NCBI GenBank assembly: GCA_946410535.1
Contig: CAMKAR010000143.1
Span: 1-5,932 of the forward strand
DNA from: an uncultured Bacteroidales bacterium
GTDB lineage: Bacteria; Bacteroidota; Bacteroidia; Bacteroidales; F082
Length of the DNA stretch: 5,932 nucleotides
Direction of reading: 5' to 3'
Shown: positions 1 to 5,932 of the stretch, piece by piece
How the letters are laid out: every line of letters begins with the position of its first letter
How positions within the stretch are numbered: the stretch's first letter is position 1
Notes under the pieces: generated by a model
What the model was told of the DNA's origin: nothing
What the model saw: the letters and a program-made list of their open reading frames with translations, nothing else
The model's database searches: none
Translations under genes and position numbers: made by a program

Positions 1-3000
1 AAGGAGGTGCCTGTGAAAGGCAAAACCAAAATCAACGTGACTCTCGAAACCGATGCGCAGATGCTTGACGATGTGGTGGTTACCGCCCTCGGCATCAAGC
101 GCCAGAAACGGGAATTGGGCTACGCCACCGAAGAAATTGGCGGCGAGCTGATTGCCAAGTCTGGCTCGGGTAGCGTCATCAGTGCTTTGAGCGGTCGCTC
201 GGCGGGTGTGCAGATCATCAACCCGAACGGCGTCGATGGAGGTTCGTCGCGTATCACCATCCGTGGTAACAACAGCATCTTTGGCGACAACCAACCTCTC
301 ATCGTGGTCGACGGCGTGCCGATGACCAATGAGGGCGGCTTGACCGACTGGAGCGGTGGCCGCGACTGGGGTACGGCATTGAACAATATCAACCAAGAGG
401 ACATCGAAAGCCTCGACATCCTGAAAGGCCCCACGGCGGCAGCACTTTACGGCTCGCGTGGCGGCAACGGCGTGGTGCTCATCACCACCAAGAAAGGCTC
501 GAAGCAACGCGGCCTCGGCATCAGCTATTCGGCCAGTTTCAAGCTCACCACGCCTTATCTCTACCGCTCGGTGCAAAACAAATTCGGCGGTCGCGGCCCC
601 ATTTCGTTCGACAAGCCGACTTTGACCCCCATCGAAGGCATGTTTGACGAGCAAGGCAACCAAGTGTATGAATTTCCATATGTCTACAACGTCGACGACG
701 GTCCGGCTGGCGAGCCTACCAACACCACCTTCGGCTACTATGGCGGCGCCCAAAGCTGGGGCCCCGAGATGAATGGTGAGAGCGTGCTGTGGTGGGACGG
801 CAAAATCCGGAAGTATTCGCCGCAGCCCGACAACCTGAAGATGCTCTTCAAGAACGGCCACATGATGACCCACAACGTCGCCCTGCAAAACGCCGGCGAC
901 TTCGGCAGCATCCGCGTTTCGTTCACCGACTCGCGCACCGATGCCATCATCGACAACACCAACCTGCGACAGACCACTGTCAACGTGGGTACTTTGATTA
1001 ATGTGTCGGATAAAATCAAGGTCGACGTGGCGTTCAACTATTTGGACTACTTCCGTCTCAACTCGCCCGAAATCGGTGAGTCGAACAGCAATTTCAACAA
1101 GGGCTTGCTCTATAGCTGGCCCCGCAGCTGGCAAGGCATTGAGGCCACAACCTACGAGAACGAGGACGGCACGATGAACCAGTTTGACGGCTATCCTTAT
1201 CCCTACATCTACAGCAGCACCTTCTGGACGTTCTACAACAACAACACGACCCTCGACCGCGACAAGATGTACGGCTCGGTACGTTTGCTCTACGATGTAA
1301 CGCCATGGCTCACCGCCTCGGCCAAGGTCGCCCTCGACTGGACCGCCGACAACTACACCACCAAGCACAAGCCCACCACCATCGACGGCATGGCGGGCGG
1401 CTATTATTCGAAGAACAAGTCCACCTCGCTCACCCGCGACATGGACTTCCTGATTACGGCCTATAAGGACAAGATCTTTGGCTCGAAGTTCAACGTGCGC
1501 CTCTCTGCCGGTGGCGAGCAATACTACGGCTATCGCGACGGCATGAACGGCACCTCGGGCACTTGGGCCTACGCCAACCTTTACACCATCTACAACTACT
1601 CCGCTGCCACCGAGCGCACCTTCGGCGAGTCGCGGTGGGAGAAGCAAGTCAACTCGTTGTATGCCTTCTTCAACGTGAGCTACAGCGACTGGCTGTTCTT
1701 GGACGTGACGGGCCGTAACGACTGGTCGTCGACCCTGCCCATCACCAACAACTCCTATTTCTATCCTTCGGCCACCTTGAGCTTTGTGCCCACTTCGGCC
1801 TTCAAGAATTGGAATTGGGGTCCCATCAACTACTTGAAACTGAGAGGATCGTGGGCACAGACCGCCAGCGACACCGAGCCTTACCAGCTCACCTATACCT
1901 ACAACACGGGTTCGTTTGGTCACCAACTTTCGGCCACCTTGCCTTCGGTGGTGCCGCCTTTGGAGCTGAAGCCCCAGCGCCAGCGCAGCTATGAACTCGG
2001 CTTCGACCTCGGATTGGGTGCCCGCTTCAACATGGACTTCACCTATTACGACATCTACAGCTGGGACCAAATCCTTTCGTCGCCCGTTGCGCCTTCGTCT
2101 GGCTCCAACAACGTGACCATCAACACGGGTATCGTGACCAACAAAGGCATCGAGGCCATCATGACCTACGACATCGCCCAAGGCAAAGACTACGGTGTGC
2201 AGGTCGGCTTGAACTTGGCCCGCAACAAGAACAAGATCGTCGATTTGGGCGGCGCCAACATGTACATGCTTTCCGAGATTTGGGGTTCCAACGGCCCCGC
2301 TGTCGCTGTGGAAGAAGGCGAGGACTATGGCACCATCTACGGATGGGACTACGTCTATGAATACACCACGCCCGACGGCACCACTGTGGGACCTTTCTAC
2401 GATGCCAACGGCAAACCGCTGCCCTTACTCAACGAGACGGGAACCACCTACCTGATGACCGACAACCGTGTGCCTGTGGGCAACTGCGCCCCCTTGGTGA
2501 CGGGCGGTATCAACCTCAGGGCTTCCTACAAGAACTGGTCGCTCTACGCCTTGGTCGATGCCAAGTTGGGCGGACAGATTTATTGCGCCTCCTATGTGGT
2601 GGGCATGCAGACGGGCCAGAGTCCGGCAACCCTGTACGAACGCGAAGGCAACGGTCTGCCCTACTACGATGCGGAAGGCAACTTCGTAGGCAACTACGGC
2701 ATCATCCTGCCTGGCTATTGCATCAACACGGAGACGGGCGAGGCCCACGAGAACGAGAACGTGGTGCACTACCTTTATAAATACCTGCCCAACTTCGGCG
2801 GATGGGGTCCGGTGCTCACCACGCCCGGCATCGTCAACAACACATGGGTCAAGTTGCGCGAGCTGTCGCTCACCTTCGACTTCCCGCGCAAGTGGCTCGA
2901 CAAGCAGAACCTCTTCAAGCAGGCCTCGCTCTCCCTCGTGGGTCGCGACCTGTTCTACATCTACAAGACCCTGCCCGACAACATCAACCCCGAAGGCACG

Positions 3001-3087
3001 CAAGGTTCGGGCAACGCCCAAGGCCTCGAGTATGCCTCCTATCCTGGCACGCGGTCGTTTATGGTAACGCTGAAAGTGAATCTATAA
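1..3087 (+). CDS. SusC/RagA-family TonB-dependent outer-membrane transporter, 5'-truncated by window edge
   Basis: Outer-membrane beta-barrel that imports a ligand captured by its SusD-like partner, energised through TonB-ExbBD. The frame is open from base 1, giving 1028 visible residues (numbered here from base 1). Residues 1-20 look like the end of the CarboxypepD_reg-like domain that precedes the plug in this family. A TonB-box-like stretch follows (DDVVVTALGIKR, from residue 23). The plug spans about 45-166, with ALSGRSAGVQI (62-72), ITIRG (85-89), PLIVVDGVP (99-107) and the SusC signature from DIESLDILKGP (134-144) to GVVLITTKKG (157-166). The barrel carries family motifs GRNDWSSTLP (571-580), LKLRGSWAQ (612-620) and YELGFDLG (664-671), and ends in the strand FMVTLKVNL. 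The signal peptide and roughly 80-100 N-terminal residues are missing, inferred from usual family architecture. An apparent GTG start at 7 is not the true start. Codons strongly favour C or G in third position. Substrate unknown; family assignment very secure. Confidence 0.97.
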   Translation, partial: KEVPVKGKTKINVTLETDAQMLDDVVVTALGIKRQKRELGYATEEIGGELIAKSGSGSVISALSGRSAGVQIINPNGVDGGSSRITIRGNNSIFGDNQPLIVVDGVPMTNEGGLTDWSGGRDWGTALNNINQEDIESLDILKGPTAAALYGSRGGNGVVLITTKKGSKQRGLGISYSASFKLTTPYLYRSVQNKFGGRGPISFDKPTLTPIEGMFDEQGNQVYEFPYVYNVDDGPAGEPTNTTFGYYGGAQSWGPEMNGESVLWWDGKIRKYSPQPDNLKMLFKNGHMMTHNVALQNAGDFGSIRVSFTDSRTDAIIDNTNLRQTTVNVGTLINVSDKIKVDVAFNYLDYFRLNSPEIGESNSNFNKGLLYSWPRSWQGIEATTYENEDGTMNQFDGYPYPYIYSSTFWTFYNNNTTLDRDKMYGSVRLLYDVTPWLTASAKVALDWTADNYTTKHKPTTIDGMAGGYYSKNKSTSLTRDMDFLITAYKDKIFGSKFNVRLSAGGEQYYGYRDGMNGTSGTWAYANLYTIYNYSAATERTFGESRWEKQVNSLYAFFNVSYSDWLFLDVTGRNDWSSTLPITNNSYFYPSATLSFVPTSAFKNWNWGPINYLKLRGSWAQTASDTEPYQLTYTYNTGSFGHQLSATLPSVVPPLELKPQRQRSYELGFDLGLGARFNMDFTYYDIYSWDQILSSPVAPSSGSNNVTINTGIVTNKGIEAIMTYDIAQGKDYGVQVGLNLARNKNKIVDLGGANMYMLSEIWGSNGPAVAVEEGEDYGTIYGWDYVYEYTTPDGTTVGPFYDANGKPLPLLNETGTTYLMTDNRVPVGNCAPLVTGGINLRASYKNWSLYALVDAKLGGQIYCASYVVGMQTGQSPATLYEREGNGLPYYDAEGNFVGNYGIILPGYCINTETGEAHENENVVHYLYKYLPNFGGWGPVLTTPGIVNNTWVKLRELSLTFDFPRKWLDKQNLFKQASLSLVGRDLFYIYKTLPDNINPEGTQGSGNAQGLEYASYPGTRSFMVTLKVNL

Positions 3088-3099
3088 AATCGAAACATC

Positions 3100-3153
3100 A
3101 TGAAAAGATATATTCTCATCATTTGTGCAGCAACAATAGCTTTAGCCTCCTGC
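3100..3153 (+). other. Lipoprotein (signal peptidase II) signal and lipidation Cys of the SusD-like protein
   Basis: Residues 1-17 form a short leader with basic KR at 2-3 and a hydrophobic core (ILIICAATIALA). It ends at lipobox L15-A16-S17-C18; the Cys codon TGC is at 3151-3153. Residues after the Cys are TKNFEE. The Glu pair at 23-24 could serve as the acidic part of a Bacteroidota surface-export signal, but it is further from the Cys and less acidic than the best-known examples, so that part is inference. Confidence 0.9.
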
Positions 3154-4794
3154 ACCAAGAATTTCGAAGAAATGAACCAAGACCCGTTCTCGCCGACGGG
3201 CACCACCATCGAGGCCTTGTTTAACGGCGTGGTAAGCTCCTTGCAGCAGAGCATGAACGAACAGTTCTACCTGCAAAACGAAATCTGGTACCCCGAGACG
3301 GAACTCGGCGCCCTGACTTCCGAGGCATGGGGCAACTCACAAATCGGCACCTCCAGCGTTTGGAACGACTACTACCTCATGCTTTCCAACATCCGCGAAC
3401 TCGAGCGCCGTTTCGATGCCTATGGCGAGGAGCAAGGCGACACCGCCGTGTGCGATAAGGTGCGCGCCCAGCTCACCATCCTGAAGGCCTACCAAACCTT
3501 CAAGGTCACCGACATCTTCGGCGACATGCCTTATTCACAGGCGAGCCGCATCTGGGAAAACGCCTCGTCGCAAACCACGATGAAGCCCGAATGGGACACC
3601 CAAGAGAGCATCTACAAGTCGCTGCTTGACGAGTTGGTGTGGTCGCGCGACGTGCTCCACGCCGACTCAGCCACCACCGCCAGCGGCAACGAGTACTACA
3701 AGCTGCCCTACGAGGTGCTGCTCAACAACAACTACACGCTTTGGGCCGAGTTTGCCAACTCGCTCATCCTGCGCCACGGCTTGCGCATGTACGACAAAGA
3801 CCCCGCCTTTGCCGAGCCTTTGCTGAAGAAGGCCTATGAGTTTCCTTATTCTTCGATAAGCTCTTCGGGCGGCGTGGCCACGGGTGGTGCCATTGCCTTG
3901 TGGCCCAGTGTGTTGGGTACCAATTGGGACATCAACTGGTCGTTCCGCGAGCACAAGAACCTCCGCATGGGCGAAACCGTGTGGAGCATCGTCTCGTCGA
4001 CCGACGACATGGACGGCAGCGGCATCTTCGACTATCGCGCCTTCCTCTTCTTCGACACCAGCCACAAGACCGACAGCTTCCCCGACGGCGCATGGAAGCC
4101 CTTCCCGCAGATTCGCACCGCCGAGACGCCCACCGAAGGCGGCTCGCCCTATGCCCAGAGCCGCGACGCCAACTACACCTTCAAAGGCCCGTCGTGCCTC
4201 TATTCGCCGTTCAACTACTACCTGACCCGCGACGAGCGCTATATGCCGCAAATCTTCGTCACCTACGCCGACGTGCTCTTCATGAAGGCCGAAATCGGGG
4301 CGCGCGGCATCGGCGGCGTCACCCTCTCGGGCATGGAGCTCGACCAGATGCTCTTCCAAGGCATCTACCAGTCGAGCATCTTCTGGGCACACATACCGCA
4401 AAACACCAGCCGCTGGACCTACTTCTATCCGCAATACACCAACTTCACCACGGGCCTCGACATCTGGGCCTTGGGTCAGAAGATGGCTTCCAACGTGATG
4501 AACTATGCGGTGTATATGAACCCCAGCTTCGACGGCAGCAACGAGGCCTACCTCGACCTCATCTACCAGCAGCGTTGGCTCAACCTCTTCCGCCAGCCGT
4601 GGGAGGCCTGGGCCTTGGCACGCCGCACCATGAGGACACCCACCACCATCGACCACGCCAAGCTGACGTCGTATCGTTTGGAGTATCCCCAAAAGGAGAT
4701 CGAATACAACTACGACAACTACACGGCACAGCTGGCCCGCATGTCGCACGGCGACACACGCCAGACCAAGGTGTGGTGGATGGATTTTAGATGA
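3100..4794 (+). CDS. SusD/RagB-family nutrient-binding outer-membrane lipoprotein
   Basis: Surface-exposed lipoprotein expected to bind the substrate and act as the lid of the preceding SusC-like barrel. It has 564 residues, within the usual SusD range, and appears intact. The ATG at 3100 is preferred because it directly opens a lipoprotein signal: MKRY, a hydrophobic core, then lipobox LASC with the lipidated Cys at 18. The mature start CTKNFEEMNQDP is typical of SusD-like proteins. Family motifs are LKAYQTFKVTDIFGDMPYSQ (128-147; compare the common alpha-helical 'R/KA..F..L...FGD.P'), YADVLFMKAE (389-398) and the C-terminal QQRWLNLF...WEAWALARRT (490-510). This pattern fits the SusD-like branch annotated as SusD-like/SusD-like_2 (PF12741/PF12771) better than classical starch SusD; this is recalled, not searched. 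It starts 12 bases after the susC-like stop, so the two are co-transcribed and probably translationally coupled. No Shine-Dalgarno is present; the leader AATCGAAACATC is A-rich, as is common in Bacteroidota. Ligand unknown. Confidence 0.96.
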   Translation: MKRYILIICAATIALASCTKNFEEMNQDPFSPTGTTIEALFNGVVSSLQQSMNEQFYLQNEIWYPETELGALTSEAWGNSQIGTSSVWNDYYLMLSNIRELERRFDAYGEEQGDTAVCDKVRAQLTILKAYQTFKVTDIFGDMPYSQASRIWENASSQTTMKPEWDTQESIYKSLLDELVWSRDVLHADSATTASGNEYYKLPYEVLLNNNYTLWAEFANSLILRHGLRMYDKDPAFAEPLLKKAYEFPYSSISSSGGVATGGAIALWPSVLGTNWDINWSFREHKNLRMGETVWSIVSSTDDMDGSGIFDYRAFLFFDTSHKTDSFPDGAWKPFPQIRTAETPTEGGSPYAQSRDANYTFKGPSCLYSPFNYYLTRDERYMPQIFVTYADVLFMKAEIGARGIGGVTLSGMELDQMLFQGIYQSSIFWAHIPQNTSRWTYFYPQYTNFTTGLDIWALGQKMASNVMNYAVYMNPSFDGSNEAYLDLIYQQRWLNLFRQPWEAWALARRTMRTPTTIDHAKLTSYRLEYPQKEIEYNYDNYTAQLARMSHGDTRQTKVWWMDFR

Positions 4795-4826
4795 ACAAGT
4801 GCCTGAACGTCAGAATAAAAGATTGC

Positions 4827-4875
4827 ACTTTATGCCATCTGACTCAGAATTGCTTTGAGTCAGATGGCATAAAGT
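4827..4875 (+). terminator. Perfect 20-bp inverted repeat, probable transcription end of the susCD-like operon
   Basis: The left arm (4827-4846, ACTTTATGCCATCTGACTCA) is exactly reverse-complementary to the right arm (4856-4875), with a 9-base spacer GAATTGCTT. A G-U and an A-U pair could shorten the RNA loop to five bases. The hairpin begins 32 bases after the susD-like stop and lies upstream of a separate promoter, the expected place for an operon terminator. It lacks a clean U-tract: the downstream sequence is TTCCCAAATCATTTTCTTCC, only moderately T-rich, and the opposite strand is no better. It may therefore stabilise the mRNA 3' end, or be another kind of dyad, rather than a classical intrinsic terminator. 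The inverted repeat itself is certain; its role is inferred. Confidence 0.65.
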
Positions 4876-4954
4876 TCCCAAATCATTTTCTTCCATATAG
4901 ACAAATATTCCTATCTGTTCGGAACTTAAATTTTGTCACCAAAATAAAAAAAGC

Positions 4955-4985
4955 TTGTTTGCTAAAAAATAAAACATTATTTTTG
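4955..4985 (+). promoter_or_regulatory. Bacteroidota-type promoter for the exported-protein gene
   Basis: The -7 element TATTTTTG at 4978-4985 matches the TAnnTTTG consensus of the Bacteroidota primary sigma factor exactly. A TTG at 4955-4957 lies 20 bases upstream, within the spacing reported for Flavobacterium and Bacteroides promoters. A second TTTG at 4958-4961 gives a 16-base spacer, which is tighter than usual. The surrounding DNA is very AT-rich, with an A-tract at 4944-4952. Transcription would start near 4989-4993, giving a leader of only about 20-25 bases before the ATG at 5014. This separates the downstream gene from the susCD operon. Chance matches are possible in DNA this AT-rich. 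Confidence 0.6.
4965..4984. repeat. AT-only 8-bp inverted repeat overlapping the -7 element
   Basis: AAAAATAA (4965-4972) and TTATTTTT (4977-4984) are perfect reverse complements separated by AACA. The right arm contains nearly the whole -7 element. The stem is made only of A-T pairs and would be weak in RNA. It may be a by-product of base composition, or a small operator-like dyad. The repeat is directly visible; no role can be assigned. Confidence 0.35.
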
Positions 4986-5013
4986 CCGCTTCAAACCATA
5001 AAAAATCAGTTCC

Positions 5014-5070
5014 ATGAAAAAGTTCAGCTTTATTCTTTCCCTATTAGCCTTTCAAATTGTTGCATTCGCC
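5014..5070 (+). other. Signal peptide (signal peptidase I) of the exported protein
   Basis: Basic n-region (KK at 2-3), hydrophobic core from Phe4 to Phe18 interrupted by Gln14, and an A-F-A motif at 17-19 satisfying the small-residue -3/-1 rule. The mature protein would begin QTPDFYF. There is no Cys near the cleavage point, so lipidation is not expected. Confidence 0.85.
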
Positions 5071-5932
5071 CAAACACCCGACTTCTACTTCACCTACAAC
5101 TACCCCGACACGGAGGCTGAAGGAGGAATCGCCTTGGAAACTGACGACGGCTGTTTCCTTGTGTCAGCTTTTGAATACATGAAAGAATGGTTTGACAATG
5201 AAAATTACACTGTAGCGGCCAAAATCCTCAAATTATCCGCTACTGGCGAAATGATGGGTGAAATGATGTTTGGTGAAGAGGGCAGACGCTCGACCATAGT
5301 GGGGCTCTTTTCTGATCCGAAACAACCAGGCCGCTATCTCGCTGTTGGGAAAATACACGACAACGAGCTTCATTGCGACCGACTTTTGGCCTACAAATTT
5401 GACAGAGACCTCCAGACCGTATGGCAAAAGGAAATCGAGATTGATGAATTGGATAATTGTTTCTTTTATTTTGGCAGAAGCTTCATGGATGCCCAAGGCA
5501 ATATTGTGTATATGACCCTCCCTTACGAGGTCATTCATCAACCACAAGGAACAGATATACAGTTTCATCCTCAAACCTTTTTCAAGATTTCATCAGACGA
5601 CGGGACGCTACTGGCCTTTCATGAGAGCGAGCAACCCATTAGCGAGTATCTTGCTTTGGGAAGCATCTTCGAGTTTAAAGACGGCAGTGGCGACTATGGA
5701 CACGTCTCAAGTTATCATCACAACAATGCAGTGGTCAGGATGAATAACGACTTTGAAATCATTGATGAGCACCCGCTTCCATCTAAAATGCCTTCGCCAT
5801 ACGGAGGGAACGGTTATGAATTGTATTTCAATAGTACTAGCATCGATTTTCCCACTGTTTTGTCCCAACCCGACAGTTCTTTAGTGATTATTTGGGAAGC
5901 CGACGAGCTGTTCAAGCTTCCAGAATGGCGGA
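5014..5932 (+). CDS. Exported protein of unknown function, beta-propeller-like repeats, 3'-truncated by window edge
   Basis: I do not recognise the family. The frame runs from the ATG at 5014 without a stop to the window end: 306 codons plus one base. The start is supported by a classical signal peptide (MKKFSFILSLLAFQIVAFA, cleavage predicted after Ala19 before Gln20) and a promoter about 30 bases upstream. There is no lipobox, so the product is periplasmic or secreted rather than lipid-anchored. The mature part is rich in aromatic and acidic residues. It shows about five units of roughly 60 residues, each with a Gly-led strand, a D-x-G-type turn and a hydrophobic strand, alternating with strands such as KILKLSATGE (70-79), RLLAYKFDRD (123-132) and FFKISSDDGT (189-198). 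This suggests a beta-propeller or similar all-beta fold, as in PQQ/WD-like exported Bacteroidota proteins. No catalytic motif is visible. A C-terminal type IX secretion sorting domain is possible but would lie outside the window. Base composition is much more AT-rich than the susCD pair. Confidence 0.88.
   Translation, partial: MKKFSFILSLLAFQIVAFAQTPDFYFTYNYPDTEAEGGIALETDDGCFLVSAFEYMKEWFDNENYTVAAKILKLSATGEMMGEMMFGEEGRRSTIVGLFSDPKQPGRYLAVGKIHDNELHCDRLLAYKFDRDLQTVWQKEIEIDELDNCFFYFGRSFMDAQGNIVYMTLPYEVIHQPQGTDIQFHPQTFFKISSDDGTLLAFHESEQPISEYLALGSIFEFKDGSGDYGHVSSYHHNNAVVRMNNDFEIIDEHPLPSKMPSPYGGNGYELYFNSTSIDFPTVLSQPDSSLVIIWEADELFKLPEWR
5122..5901 (+). repeat. Degenerate protein-level repeat of about 60 residues (propeller-blade-like)
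   Basis: Aligning by eye, blade-like starts occur at residues 37 (GGIALETDDGCFLVSAF), 97 (GLFSDPKQPGRYLAVGK), 154 (GRSFMDAQGNIVYMTL), 216 (GSIFEFKDGSGDYGHVS) and about 278-280 (FPTVLSQPDSSLVIIWE). Spacings are about 60, 57, 62 and 63. Between them lie strands with pattern hydrophobic-x-hydrophobic-x(2-5)-G/D at 70, 123, 189 and 239. Sequence identity between units is low, so this is a fold-level repeat, not a recent duplication; the DNA shows no matching direct repeat. Confidence 0.5.

Noticed and set aside
1..9. AAGGAGGTG at the window edge resembles an ideal Shine-Dalgarno followed by a GTG start at 7.
   Set aside because: The frame is open through base 1 and encodes KEVPVKGKTKINVTL, the usual end of the domain before the SusC plug. 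A SusC-like protein needs an upstream signal peptide and N-terminal domain, so this is internal coding sequence.
2425..3021. A 198-codon antisense open frame opposite the end of the susC-like gene.
   Set aside because: The opposite strand encodes conserved SusC barrel sequence; the antisense product is compositionally biased without any family signature.
3667..4749. A 360-codon antisense open frame opposite the susD-like gene.
   Set aside because: It is the expected shadow of a GC-rich third-position gene; its translation is Val/Gly/Arg/His-rich with no recognisable motif, while the + strand encodes clear SusD motifs.
3900..4790. A 296-codon same-strand open frame overlapping the susD-like gene out of frame.
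   Set aside because: Its translation is Arg/His/Leu/Pro-rich, typical of a shifted frame in GC-rich DNA, and it lies wholly inside the SusD-like coding region.
4927..4935. TAAATTTTG as an alternative -7 promoter element.
   Set aside because: It has one base too many between TA and TTTG for the consensus, no well-spaced TTTG was evident upstream, and it would give a longer leader than the exact match at 4978-4985.
4791..5120. A 109-codon open frame whose ATG overlaps the susD-like stop (ATGA), suggesting a translationally coupled small gene.
   Set aside because: It runs through the 20-bp hairpin and the AT-rich promoter, ends inside the signal-peptide gene in another frame, and its product is a low-complexity Lys/Leu/Phe/Cys-rich string with no domain or leader.
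5233..5574. A 113-codon antisense open frame opposite the exported-protein gene.
   Set aside because: The + strand frame is continuous over more than 900 bases with a signal peptide and promoter; the antisense frame lacks a leader, promoter or motif.
1..5932. tRNA, rRNA, CRISPR array, insertion sequence or attachment-site signals.
   Set aside because: The coding regions are continuous, the only non-coding gaps are 12 and 219 bases, and no spaced direct repeats, transposase sequence or tRNA-like fold were seen.

Overview
The window looks like chromosomal DNA of a Bacteroidota member, most likely order Bacteroidales. The evidence is a tandem SusC-like/SusD-like gene pair, a Bacteroidota-type promoter (TTG-N20-TAnnTTTG), and no purine-rich Shine-Dalgarno sequence before either visible start codon. 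The genus cannot be fixed from this sequence.

Layout, all on the + strand: (1) 1-3087, a SusC/RagA-type TonB-dependent outer-membrane transporter. Its reading frame is already open at base 1, so its N-terminus lies outside the window. (2) 3100-4794, a complete SusD/RagB-type surface lipoprotein, 12 bases downstream and surely co-transcribed. (3) 4795-5013, an AT-rich gap with a perfect 20-bp inverted repeat (4827-4875) just after the susD-like stop, probably the end of the operon, then a good promoter match (4955-4985). (4) 5014 to beyond 5932, the first 306 codons of an exported protein of unknown function. It has a signal peptidase I leader and a degenerate repeat of about 60 residues that suggests a beta-propeller.

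The SusC-like and SusD-like proteins should form one nutrient-import complex: the SusD-like lipoprotein captures ligand at the cell surface and lids the SusC-like barrel, which imports it using TonB energy. No glycoside hydrolase, peptidase, SusE/F-like protein or regulator is in the window, so the substrate (glycan, peptide or other) cannot be named. The third gene appears to be a separate transcription unit: it has its own promoter, lies behind a hairpin, and has clearly lower G+C and different codon use than the pair.

No novel system is evident. The points most worth a second look are the unrecognised repeat-containing exported protein, the 20-bp perfect hairpin with no clear U-tract, and the sharp compositional change after the susCD pair. 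Long open frames antisense to or out of frame with the susCD genes are by-products of their GC-rich third positions.
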